Shown here: positions 35,508-42,665 of the stretch, one piece after another
How positions within the stretch are numbered: the stretch's first letter is position 1
Layout of the letters: the number at the start of each line of letters is the position of its first letter
Position numbers and translations under genes: made by a program
NCBI GenBank assembly: GCA_023664705.1
Contig: JAMPFE010000017.1
Location: 1-49,591 of the forward strand
Direction: 5' to 3'
Source of the DNA: Lachnospiraceae bacterium
GTDB lineage: Bacteria > Bacillota > Clostridia > Oscillospirales > Ruminococcaceae
DNA: 49,591 nt
The notes under the pieces: model-generated
What the model saw: the letters and a program-made list of their open reading frames with translations, nothing else
The model's database searches: none
Told to the model about the DNA's origin: nothing

Positions 35508-35664
35508 CGAAATCACCACCTTTCGGCTCGTTGTCCTCGTAGAGCTCGCGGAAGCTGCCGCCGGTATGCCGTTGTTGAATCGACCTAACATAATGTAAAA
35601 TACCGTCAAAAAAGCCGATAATTACAGAAAGCCCTATAAGCAATAAGAAAAAATTACTTTTCAT
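35500..35664 (-). CDS. Small inovirus membrane protein (54 residues)
   Basis: Starts at the ATG at 35664, overlapping the upstream stop (ATGAAAAGTAA). MKSNFFLLLIGLSVIIGFF is a TM anchor; the rest is polar. Unknown role in the early operon. Confidence 0.6.
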   Translation of the reverse strand: MKSNFFLLLIGLSVIIGFFDGILHYVRSIQQRHTGGSFRELYEDNEPKGGDFDE

Positions 35665-35866
35665 CTGCTTCACCGTCCAAACAAAACATCCTGTCCAAAG
35701 AATCAAGTCGCATCAAAGTATGTTCCAGATCCACGATATAAGTAACATTTTGAGGTGTAAAAACACGTGCATCTGTTAAAAGATTTTCAATGCGCCGAAA
35801 CCGTTCCTCTATAGCAAGTACAATTTCAGTGAATTGCTCATCGCTCAATGTGAATGTGTGTTCCAT
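35654..35866 (-). CDS. Small inovirus early protein (70 residues)
   Basis: Predicted coiled/helical soluble protein (LSDEQFTEIVLAIEERFRRI, then ENLL). No family recognised. It is the first of four overlapping genes ending with rep, preceded by the leader hairpin at 35882-35896. Confidence 0.65.
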   Translation of the reverse strand: MEHTFTLSDEQFTEIVLAIEERFRRIENLLTDARVFTPQNVTYIVDLEHTLMRLDSLDRMFCLDGEADEK

Positions 35867-35879
35867 AAAATCCTACTTT

Positions 35880-35916
35880 CTGCCTCTTTATCAGGCGTTT
35901 TATTTACCCCGAAGGG
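35880..35916 (-). repeat. 37-bp leader repeat, copy 1
   Basis: Exactly repeated at 36777-36813. It contains the hairpin GCCTCTTTATCAGGC (35882-35896) and a CCCCGAAGGG stem. On the minus strand it sits directly before the ribosome site of the 70-residue gene. Confidence 0.85.
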
Positions 35917-35954
35917 TTGGCGGCGGTTGGTTTTCAGTCCGAACCGCTAACGGA

Positions 35955-36761
35955 CTATACAGCGGATTTTTTGGTAATATCCCGCTGCTTGATATATTCA
36001 CTGTACGCACGTTCGTAAACGGTCATAAACTCATTGAATTTTTCCTCAAGCTCATCGGGAAGATAATGGTCAAAATAATCGGAAAGGAAAAGATGTTCAT
36101 CGGAGCGAGGAGAAAGATCGTCCCAAAAATCATTAAAAGTATTGGAAATATCATCAACCAGATCAACAAACAGATCATCGAAACTAACGGCTACATTGCT
36201 TTCCTCGCAGATTACATTGATTTCATATTTGCGACCGCTAAAGGATATTTTTCCAGACGTCTGGAAAGTTTCGGTTTTCTCGACAGACTCGGAAGATTTT
36301 CCAGACGTCTGGAAAACTTCGGGCTTTTCTTTCTCGTTGGGTTTCTTAAGCATGCGGATAGCGGCTACAGGAGTTTCGGGCGTAACCGCAGCACGCTGCT
36401 CGAAACCAAGCGACAGCATCTCCACAAGCTGACTGTATGAATACTGCGAATAGGAGCAAAGCTGATTATACGAGGGCATGCCGGTTTTCGGGTCAATACC
36501 GTAAGTCTTAACGATATTAAGCATGTTGTAAGTAGTCGACTTCTTGAACCCGAGCTCGAGCTCGCAAGCTTCGGCGATAGTCTTATACTTGCACTTCTTC
36601 CCGTCCTTGCGGATACGGCAGTCTATCTCATAGACGCGAAAGGCTATACAAAGATAAGCGTTCGCGATGTCGCAGAGATCGGACTTGATAGTCGCGAAAG
36701 CAGCTTCATAGAAAGTCATTTCGCCCGTGCGCTTGGGTACTATATCCGTTTTACTGAACAT
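35955..36761 (-). CDS. Inovirus HTH-type regulator or partition-like protein
   Basis: 268 residues. The N-terminal half resembles phage/plasmid DNA-binding proteins that act on repeated sites (CKYKTIAEACELELGFKK, STTYNMLNIVKTYG, YSQLVEMLSLG). A linker with two copies of FQTSGK and an acidic C-terminal half follow. The two FQTSGK copies are encoded by two 18-20-bp perfect palindromes (36250-36267, 36297-36316), possibly its own binding sites. Divergent from xre; it heads the early operon. The exact role is not known. Confidence 0.65.
   Translation of the reverse strand: MFSKTDIVPKRTGEMTFYEAAFATIKSDLCDIANAYLCIAFRVYEIDCRIRKDGKKCKYKTIAEACELELGFKKSTTYNMLNIVKTYGIDPKTGMPSYNQLCSYSQYSYSQLVEMLSLGFEQRAAVTPETPVAAIRMLKKPNEKEKPEVFQTSGKSSESVEKTETFQTSGKISFSGRKYEINVICEESNVAVSFDDLFVDLVDDISNTFNDFWDDLSPRSDEHLFLSDYFDHYLPDELEEKFNEFMTVYERAYSEYIKQRDITKKSAV
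36250..36316. promoter_or_regulatory. Paired perfect palindromes inside a coding region
   Basis: TTTCCAGACGTCTGGAAA at 36250-36267 and TTTTCCAGACGTCTGGAAAA at 36297-36316, centres 48 bases apart. Symmetry of this length inside a gene suggests a selected protein-binding site. Confidence 0.8.
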
Positions 36762-36776
36762 ATCATCACTTCTCCC

Positions 36777-36813
36777 CTGCCTCTTTATCAGGCGTTTTAT
36801 TTACCCCGAAGGG
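36777..36813 (-). repeat. 37-bp leader repeat, copy 2
   Basis: Identical to 35880-35916, here directly before the ribosome site of the 268-residue regulator. Confidence 0.85.
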
Positions 36814-36948
36814 CTGGCAGTCGTTTTATTTTCCGTCCCAACGACCAAAGGACAAAGACTTAAAAGTTCTGCAGCAATAAGCCTACTAGGTAAGCCTACT
36901 TCTCTCCCCTGCCCTCTCGGGTGGGGGATTTTTTATGCCCTTAAAAAG

Positions 36949-37058
36949 TTCCATAAAAGAACATTAGGGTTAAGAATATTATACACCAAAATGTGCCAAA
37001 ATGGAACTGGCAAATGTGCCAAAAAAGAACACAAAAAATTATACAAAAGTGCTATAAT
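36949..37058. promoter_or_regulatory. Divergent phage control region
   Basis: GTTC-N7-GAAC (36949-36963), two ATGTGCCAAAA repeats 22 bases apart (about 36991 and 37013) and further GAAC half-sites surround a minus -10 (TATAAT, 36983-36978) and a plus -10 (TATAAT, 37053-37058). This looks like a repressor-operated switch between xre and the early operon. -35 boxes are weak. Confidence 0.6.
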
Positions 37059-37081
37059 AGAACCAAGAACGGAGAGAGGAT

Positions 37082-37297
37082 ATGTTTAAAGAAAATTTTA
37101 CCGCTAATTTAAAAAGAGCGAGGGAGTGTTCCGAATTGACACAACAACAAGTCGCAGATAAACTAAATATATCAAGGTCAAACATAACCAAATACGAAAT
37201 TGGAACGCTTGAACCAAACATAGAAACAATCGGACTTCTTGCCGAACTGTATGACGTAAGTACAGATTGGCTTTTTGGAATAAAAAAAACAAATTAA
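37082..37297 (+). CDS. Xre-family repressor
   Basis: 71 residues, an HTH_3/Xre fold almost alone (LTQQQVADKLNISRSNITKY, EIGTLEPNIETIGLLAELY). GGAGAGAGG precedes the ATG at 37082. Divergent from the early operon, so the likely phage maintenance repressor acting on the GTTC/GAAC sites. Confidence 0.88.
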   Translation: MFKENFTANLKRARECSELTQQQVADKLNISRSNITKYEIGTLEPNIETIGLLAELYDVSTDWLFGIKKTN

Positions 37298-37313
37298 AAA
37301 GAGAGGAAAAAAC

Positions 37314-37685
37314 ATGATAAAGAAAAAGCAAATAGAACAAATACACAAAGAATACAAGCACTATGTATACAAAGAAATAGGATTTATAAAGGGCTACAAG
37401 CTCACCAACGAAACCAACGAGAGCGAAGGCGTTGTAATAAACGATATCAAAATTGAAATCAACCTCGAAAGCCAAATCGGGCAAGAGTTCTGGAACAAGA
37501 TAAGAGACAAGTTTAAACCAGAAAATCTTTCTAACAAATATGCCACCTTAGCAAACTACATATACTCCGAGAAAGAAGAAAACGGAATGATGAACGTTGC
37601 AATAAAAATCCTTACAAACAAAACAGACCCCTTAGAGGTAAAAGCAAAAAAGAAATTATTACACAAAATCAACAAATATACATAA
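37314..37685 (+). CDS. Hypothetical protein in the phage control region
   Basis: 123 residues, very Lys/Asn/Glu-rich, with no TM and no recognised family. GAGAGG precedes the ATG, 17 bases after xre, so co-transcribed with it. The hairpin GAGGG-N-CCCTC (about 37687-37704) ends the unit. Its AT-rich codon use contrasts with host genes. Possibly an accessory regulator or immunity factor. Confidence 0.65.
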   Translation: MIKKKQIEQIHKEYKHYVYKEIGFIKGYKLTNETNESEGVVINDIKIEINLESQIGQEFWNKIRDKFKPENLSNKYATLANYIYSEKEENGMMNVAIKILTNKTDPLEVKAKKKLLHKINKYT

Positions 37686-37704
37686 AGAGGGCTGAAACTC
37701 CCTC

Positions 37705-37733
37705 TTGACATTTCCCCCGTTTTGTGCTATAAT
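37705..37733 (+). promoter_or_regulatory. Perfect consensus promoter of a mini-gene
   Basis: TTGACA (37705-37710), 17 bases, TATAAT (37728-37733). It drives only the 52-residue gene before the terminator at 37927. Confidence 0.9.
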
Positions 37734-37762
37734 GCAAGAAACAGCCAAAGGGAGGTGATTGC

Positions 37763-37921
37763 ATGAACATGCAAGAAAACGCAAGATTTATACTCGGTCT
37801 GCGTTCCGCAGGTTGGAGCGAGAAAGAAATCAATGACTTTATGCTATTCATCGAATGCGGCGAAGAACAGTATAAACCTAAAAAAGAAGAAAAGAAAACT
37901 ACCGATGACAAAAACAAATAA
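37763..37921 (+). CDS. 52-residue protein on its own transcript
   Basis: MNMQENARFILGLRSAGWSE continues KEINDFMLFIECGEEQYKP and ends in a Lys-rich tail. GGGAGGTGATT is an excellent ribosome site. A perfect promoter and a perfect terminator enclose only this gene, so it is strongly and separately expressed, as for immunity, superinfection-exclusion or antitoxin proteins. Similar small proteins of unknown function occur in clostridial mobile elements. Confidence 0.75.
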   Translation: MNMQENARFILGLRSAGWSEKEINDFMLFIECGEEQYKPKKEEKKTTDDKNK

Positions 37922-37926
37922 AATTT

Positions 37927-37950
37927 CCCCCGAGTAATCGGGGGTTTTTT
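37927..37950 (+). terminator. Strong terminator of the mini-gene
   Basis: CCCCCGA-gtaa-TCGGGGG (37927-37944) then six T. A second hairpin (GGGGGCT-gcaa-AGCCCTC, about 38006-38023) follows. Confidence 0.92.
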
Positions 37951-38711
37951 CATAAGACTGGCTGCTCGGCACCCGAGGCGGCAGAGGCGCAGAGATGTAA
38001 AAAAGGGGGCTGCAAAGCCCTCTTTGTTCATAATAAAAAAAGCATGAACTTTCAACGTCGACCTTTATTACACACAACAGAAAAAAATGAGAAAAAACAA
38101 AACGTTCACGCTTAACAAAAGTTAATGAAGTCGATTTAATTAGAATAAAAAACTAAATCGTTATTTATTCATATACAGAGCTGAAAACGTGAACAAACAG
38201 CCCAAAAACGCGCCGCGCAAATGGCTTAAAATAGTAATTTGTACGTTGTACCCCCCTGTTAGTATCGGGGGGTTACGCGCGCACAAAGGCGCAAAAAAAA
38301 TTAAACGGAAAAACTCCGCCAGTTCATCGCTGCGCCGCCCGTCCGGTTCAGGCGCGCGGCTCGCTTCGCTTACCGCCGCGCGCCTATTACCCCGGGAACG
38401 GGCGGAAAAACGCAACACGCCCGAAAGTGGCTTTCGGCGGGCGTTCGCCACCCCGCCATCAAACACTAATCCACGCACAAAGGAAATGCTACCCCGGCAG
38501 TCGCGACCACACGCACCTTAAAGACTGGAGGCAGTCGCCCGAGAACACAACTAATCATCGTCAAAAGTGGCTTGCTAGGCTCGCTTCGCTCGCGGCAGTT
38601 AACGCGAAAAAAGTAGACGAAAGGTGAAGGGTGAATTTTCGCGATTATTTGCTAATGCTCTCGGGACGCGCATAGCCGAAACGCAACACAATTCCCAAAA
38701 TTTGTAAGCGG
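37951..38711. other. Inovirus intergenic region rich in hairpins
   Basis: No convincing gene. It contains CGATTTA/TAAATCG (38133-38159), CCCCCT/GGGGGG (about 38250-38270), and GC-rich stems near 38350-38390 and 38425-38450 (CCCGAAAG-tgg-CTTTCGGG). In filamentous phages such stems form the replication origin and packaging signal, so this is the likely origin/packaging region. The short open frames here are biased by the stems. Confidence 0.6.
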
Positions 38712-38739
38712 TTTGTAAGTAACTTTGATTTTACGCAAT
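38712..38739. other. Candidate Xer/att site S4 (between the two inoviruses)
   Basis: Left arm TTTGTAAGTAA, centre CTTTGA, right arm TTTTACGCAAT, identical in the right arm to S3. ATTTTACGCAATTGC is shared exactly (30127-30141 and 38728-38742), delimiting an 8.6-kb unit. Confidence 0.65.
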
Positions 38740-38763
38740 TGCATATACAAACTAAAATATCCC

Positions 38764-39039
38764 CTATTTTCCGCGCGGAACCCAACAACCATGAGATGAA
38801 AGCCAGATAACAGCCCAAATCAAAACGTGAATATCGGCAGAATACGGATATGCCATAACAATCAGCAAGCAAACCATACGTTTTAAATAAAAATCATCAT
38901 AAATCGGAACATCGGAATAAAACAAAGGATTTTTGCGCATAAAACGCCTGATTTTCTTCAAATCAAACGTCGAAAAAACACGTAATTCATCTTTCTTGTT
39001 TTTATCTAAATACCACCGCAAAGAGCGACGTGCAAGCAT
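38764..39039 (-). CDS. Small membrane protein of the second inovirus
   Basis: 91 residues; a basic N-terminus (LRWYLDKNKKDELRV) and hydrophobic C-terminal half (MVCLLIVMAYPYSADIHVLI). GGAGGTGATTTATA is an excellent ribosome site for the ATG at 39039. Last gene of the truncated phage, next to S4. Role unknown. Confidence 0.7.
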   Translation of the reverse strand: MLARRSLRWYLDKNKKDELRVFSTFDLKKIRRFMRKNPLFYSDVPIYDDFYLKRMVCLLIVMAYPYSADIHVLIWAVIWLSSHGCWVPRGK

Positions 39040-39045
39040 TATAAA

Positions 39046-39315
39046 TCACCTCCGTTTCCGACCGCCGAGAGTGTTTCTGCGGATAATCTGCTCGGTGCGC
39101 TCGGTGTCCTCGCCGAGACGGATCTCGCGGACTAAGCGGCGGAACATCTGCGGCAAGAACTTTGTGACAAGGTCGGCGCACTCGACGTACCGAGTGCAGA
39201 CGGAGCACATATCGAACCGAACGCAACAGGCACACGGCGGATATTTAGCGCCCGAGTAATAACACCGAGCTCTGCAGTCCTCGTAATTTGCGCATATCCA
39301 CCAATCACACACCAT
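39046..39315 (-). CDS. Cys-rich protein of the second inovirus
   Basis: 89 residues with about ten Cys in the first half (CDWWICANYEDCRARCYY, CACCVRFDMCSVC), then a basic half ending in GRKRR. Probably a zinc-binding DNA contact protein, analogous in position to the 152-residue protein of the first phage. Its ATG lies within the end of the rep gene. Confidence 0.7.
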   Translation of the reverse strand: MVCDWWICANYEDCRARCYYSGAKYPPCACCVRFDMCSVCTRYVECADLVTKFLPQMFRRLVREIRLGEDTERTEQIIRRNTLGGRKRR

Positions 39316-40564
39316 TATCGAACACCTCTTGACCGTTCATAAAATCGCGGTGCTGCTCGTCAAACTCGCAACATCGGACGACATTGTAAAACTTCTGGAA
39401 ATAATCCCAATGCTGTTGGCGTATGCGTTCCTCGAGCTCTCCGTCCTCGGCGGCGGTGTATGCATAATGCTTGAAAGCGTTCATTTCCTCGTAATCGCGG
39501 ATATCCTCGCGGATATTATCGGCGAGCTCGGATTTATACAGGGTCTTTCCCTGTCTCATAAATTTGTCGACCTTAGCGTCATACCAAGCCAGAAAGCCCT
39601 CTATGCCGTATTCTCTTATCATTGTAAAGATAGTGGGCACATACTGAGAAAGCCCCCTGTCGGCACGAGCAAGAGCGGAACGCGCGGGCTTATGATGAGG
39701 AAGTCTGAAGCGCTCGGTACAGCCCTGCAGGAACTCGCGCCACCAACGCTTGACGGGACAGCGGGAAATGTTCGAGCTTGTACGCGAGATAAAACGGCAA
39801 TGGTCATTGAAAACGCCGCGCATATACTCGGCGAAATCCTTTTCGGGCATATCCAGATAGGCATTAAGCGCCGACATAGCCGCAGAGCCCTTTAATTCGA
39901 GCTCGCACCTAGTCCAGTGCGTACAGCCCTCGGGTATTTCTTTTCTCTGCTGCTTATGCTCGGCGAGCTTATCATAGAAGCGGATAAAGCTCTCCGACTG
40001 CCGAACGCCGACGTACACGGTCATGCCCTTGACCTCTTCCCCGTTGATGAATTTCGTGCGCTCACGAGTGCCGAGCTCGTCGCCGTTTACTATGTCAATG
40101 GTACGCGCCTTTTTGCAAATCTCGCGGTTTGCCTTGCAGCGGAGAACCTTGCGCATTGTAAGCAGCGGCATTTCTCCGTTATAACGGATATCGTCCATAG
40201 CGTAATCCAAGCGGGTGTCTTTGGTTATGTAGCCCTTGAAGCACAGAGCGCGCCACATTCCGAGCCATTCTTTAAGGTCTATGCCGTAGGATTTAAGATA
40301 TGCGCGGAGATAATCGAGACCCTGCGCGGATATCCGCAGACAAAGCCCCTGCTCTCGGAACTTATCGGGAGTAGTAAACAGCAGATGAATATTCTCGTAT
40401 GACAAATGGAAATCGTAGAACGCGAACCGACCCTTTAACGTCATCTTATGCATAAGGTCGCCCAGAAGCATTGTATGCTTTAAGGTGTTGAGCGCCATAT
40501 ACTGATATACATCGTTGCTTTCGGGCTTTAAGGTAAGCGTTAAGTAATCGAACTTGCTTTCCAT
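39305..40564 (-). CDS. Replication initiation factor of the second inovirus
   Basis: 419 residues. TRLDYAMDD (117-125) and further WTRCELELKGSAAMSALNA match the Rep_trans/RstA initiator family, diverged from the copy at 34325. Gene order differs from the first phage: here rep follows the Zot gene. AAAGGCGG precedes the ATG at 40564. Confidence 0.85.
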   Translation of the reverse strand: MESKFDYLTLTLKPESNDVYQYMALNTLKHTMLLGDLMHKMTLKGRFAFYDFHLSYENIHLLFTTPDKFREQGLCLRISAQGLDYLRAYLKSYGIDLKEWLGMWRALCFKGYITKDTRLDYAMDDIRYNGEMPLLTMRKVLRCKANREICKKARTIDIVNGDELGTRERTKFINGEEVKGMTVYVGVRQSESFIRFYDKLAEHKQQRKEIPEGCTHWTRCELELKGSAAMSALNAYLDMPEKDFAEYMRGVFNDHCRFISRTSSNISRCPVKRWWREFLQGCTERFRLPHHKPARSALARADRGLSQYVPTIFTMIREYGIEGFLAWYDAKVDKFMRQGKTLYKSELADNIREDIRDYEEMNAFKHYAYTAAEDGELEERIRQQHWDYFQKFYNVVRCCEFDEQHRDFMNGQEVFDNGV

Positions 40565-40601
40565 AACAGAAAACCGCCTTTTTTTGAAAGTTAACTTTCA
40601 A

Positions 40602-41438
40602 TTATTTATTCCGCACGTTTTTGCGGAGCTTGCTTTCGGACTTTTTATCCATGGGAGCGGAGAGCCCCAGAGCCTCAAATGCTCGGTTGCGCTCCGTTTC
40701 CTCGTCGGACACATAGTCCATTTTCAGCATTGTATTTACCATTTCCTTGGTATCGTAGAGAGCGCGGAGCTTGTCGGTCTGTATCCATACGTCGCCCGTA
40801 AGCGGAACCAGAGGACGGAGCGGCGACTGATAGAACAGGTTGTACTCCTCGGCATCGTAGCAATAGTTAGTGATGATACGGCTGAACGGGTGCGAGGGAA
40901 ACGCAGAGCACACGGTAACGTCGCTCGTTATCTCGCGAAGCTGTTTTTCGAGAAAGCCCCACCGCTGAACCGTGCCGAATATGACCATATGCCTATGGCG
41001 CACTTGACAGATGTGCTGAAAGAGTATCTTGGGAAGCCCCTCGGGCTCGTCTCCCCTGCCCTTTCGCTGATTGTTGTTAAAGTCGCGGCTGTTGAATATC
41101 GTGCCTATTTCGTCAATAAGCACTATGGTGTTATCGGGAGCGTCGATTATATCCTGTATGCATTTAAGCTCCAGAATTTTGGTATGCTTCGGAAAGTTGG
41201 TTATTTTCAAGTTTGTAAGCACAGTAACGTCCTTATAGCGACAGCAGAGATTATATGCGTCCCTCACCATTGTAGAGGTCTTGCCCTGCCCGAACTTGCC
41301 GAGATAGATATGCAAGCCCCAGAGATGAAAGCGCTTGTTTTCGTGCTCCTTGAAGTACTTGTAAACGTCCTTGACCAAAAGCACAAGGAAATGCGGTATG
41401 ACCCTTATCCGCTGAAAGAACATGCTTAAGAAAACCAT
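40602..41438 (-). CDS. Zot/pI-like assembly ATPase of the second inovirus
   Basis: 278 residues. Walker A GKFGQGKT (47-54), Walker B IVLIDE (105-110), NSRDF and HRHMVIFGTVQRWG, collinear with the first Zot but clearly diverged. GAGAGGG precedes its ATG at 41438. Its presence with rep but without coat genes shows that this phage copy is incomplete. Confidence 0.9.
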   Translation of the reverse strand: MVFLSMFFQRIRVIPHFLVLLVKDVYKYFKEHENKRFHLWGLHIYLGKFGQGKTSTMVRDAYNLCCRYKDVTVLTNLKITNFPKHTKILELKCIQDIIDAPDNTIVLIDEIGTIFNSRDFNNNQRKGRGDEPEGLPKILFQHICQVRHRHMVIFGTVQRWGFLEKQLREITSDVTVCSAFPSHPFSRIITNYCYDAEEYNLFYQSPLRPLVPLTGDVWIQTDKLRALYDTKEMVNTMLKMDYVSDEETERNRAFEALGLSAPMDKKSESKLRKNVRNK

Positions 41439-41527
41439 TTTTTGACCCTCTCAATCAGCATAAGCAATGATACGCCGAAAGAAACCGAGCAGCGTTTCAC
41501 TATCGGCAGACGAAATCTAAAGAACAT
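41426..41527 (-). CDS. 33-residue protein before the second Zot gene
   Basis: MFFRFRLPIVKRCSVSFGVS then LLMLIERVKKWFS: a short, basic, partly hydrophobic peptide, overlapping the Zot start. In the first phage a 69-residue membrane protein has this place. Confidence 0.45.
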   Translation of the reverse strand: MFFRFRLPIVKRCSVSFGVSLLMLIERVKKWFS

Positions 41528-41530
41528 CAC

Positions 41531-41895
41531 TTACCGCCTTTCCTTGTACCAAGTCTCGGAAAGCTTATAATACATACCGAAACCGCCGCTATCGGGGACA
41601 TAAACGGACGACCCGGCAGGAGCAGGAGACGGCGGCTGAAAACGGGGTCATCAAAGGAAGCTGTAAAAAAATAAGGGGTTACAGTATCGGAATGACCATT
41701 AAAGTAATAAGAGCCAAAATCAATACCATTGCCGTAAACAGCATCGGACTGCGAAACAAAACGATATAAATAATCATTTCTAGAAGAGGAATTAGCAATG
41801 CCCCAATAAGGATATTGAGAATAAACGCCGCCGTTTTGCCAATCAGAAAAAGAAGATTTTGAAAAAGTATAATCTTTTACAGTAGCAATATTATT
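41531..41895 (-). pseudogene. pIII-like tip protein remnant of the second inovirus
   Basis: Ser/Tyr/Asn-rich translation (FSDWQNGGVYSQYPYWGIAN, DFGSYYFNGHSDTVTPYFF) resembling the tip protein of the first phage, then a frame change near 41640 to QPPSPAPAGSSVYVPDSGGF and the stop at 41531. The 5' part is missing: at about 41895 the sequence turns into an integrase fragment. Confidence 0.65.
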
Positions 41896-41897
41896 AT

Positions 41898-42008
41898 GAA
41901 TTATTTCTGCTTGAACTCGGAACAGGAATGCGCAGAGGCGAAATACTTGCCTTAAAGTGGAGCGACTTAAACTTCAAGACAGGAGAACTGCGAATTAAGC
42001 CGCAGTAA
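41898..42008 (+). pseudogene. Tyrosine integrase fragment
   Basis: ELFLLELGTGMRRGEILALK then WSDLNFKTGELRI is the box I region (with catalytic Arg) of a Tn916/phage-type integrase, followed at once by a stop. Only about 37 residues remain. It marks the right end of the array, where another element has eroded. Confidence 0.85.
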
Positions 42009-42016
42009 ACAAAGAA
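41998..42016 (+). repeat. AGCCGCAGTAAACAAAGAA repeat, copy 1
   Basis: Exact copy at 42432-42450 (434 bases apart) and a two-mismatch copy at 48739-48757. Copy 1 starts where the integrase homology stops. Confidence 0.85.
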
Positions 42017-42665
42017 TAGATCAGAAAAAACAGCCCCTTGAAATTATCGATTCGGGGGCTGCTTTGTGTAAGTGGTCAAAAATGTGGTCAAACAAAATTT
42101 TGACCAGGATTTCCACCTGACGAAACCGCCGTAACGATGTAGTGTCAAAGGAAATTTGCCTCAAACCGCTCTGCGATGCGCTCCTACGGTTCTATGCTCC
42201 CGAAGAGTATGATTAAAGCACTCTCCTCCGCGAATGGCTTTTTATAGCGGTTTCCGCTCTACGACCAATCCTCTTTGGCAGTTTTGTATCCGTTGTTTCC
42301 GTGTGCTCCGAGCGTGTCTGTGGTCAAAGATGTGATCAGGTAATGGATAGCTCGAAAAGCTACTGAACAGACCTCAATCCCCTCCAATTGCATTGTAACA
42401 TAATTGGGAGTGGATGTCAAGTCAAAATTTGAGCCGCAGTAAACAAAGAAATATCACAAAAGACATTGAAATTCAATGTGGTGAAGCAGCAAAAAAAATA
42501 ATAACCAAAAGTGCATTTTATCGTCATAACATCAATATAGAACTGTCCCAAAAAACAATAAGAACGACCCTCTGTGATACAAAGGGTCGTTTGCTGTGAT
42601 TATTAGTGTTATCATAAATGCACTATATTGGTTTTATAACGCCTGTGCGCTTTTTTACTAAAGCG
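42009..42665. other. Non-coding scar between array and GH2 gene
   Basis: No gene. Contains a CAGCCCC/GGGGGCTG hairpin near 42030-42055, the second AGCCGCA repeat (42432-42450), and the terminator ACGACCCT (42564-42571)/AGGGTCGT (42583-42590). A 61-codon frame at 42414 crosses the repeat and is not convincing. Confidence 0.6.
42432..42450 (+). repeat. AGCCGCAGTAAACAAAGAA repeat, copy 2
   Basis: Exact copy of 41998-42016. Confidence 0.85.

Noticed and set aside
38189..38521. 110-residue plus-strand frame in the phage intergenic region
   Set aside because: Runs through the large origin/packaging hairpins; Arg/Pro/Ser bias comes from the GC-rich stems.
42414..42599. 61-residue plus-strand frame
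   Set aside because: Begins in the AGCCGCA repeat region, has no ribosome site and runs into the terminator.
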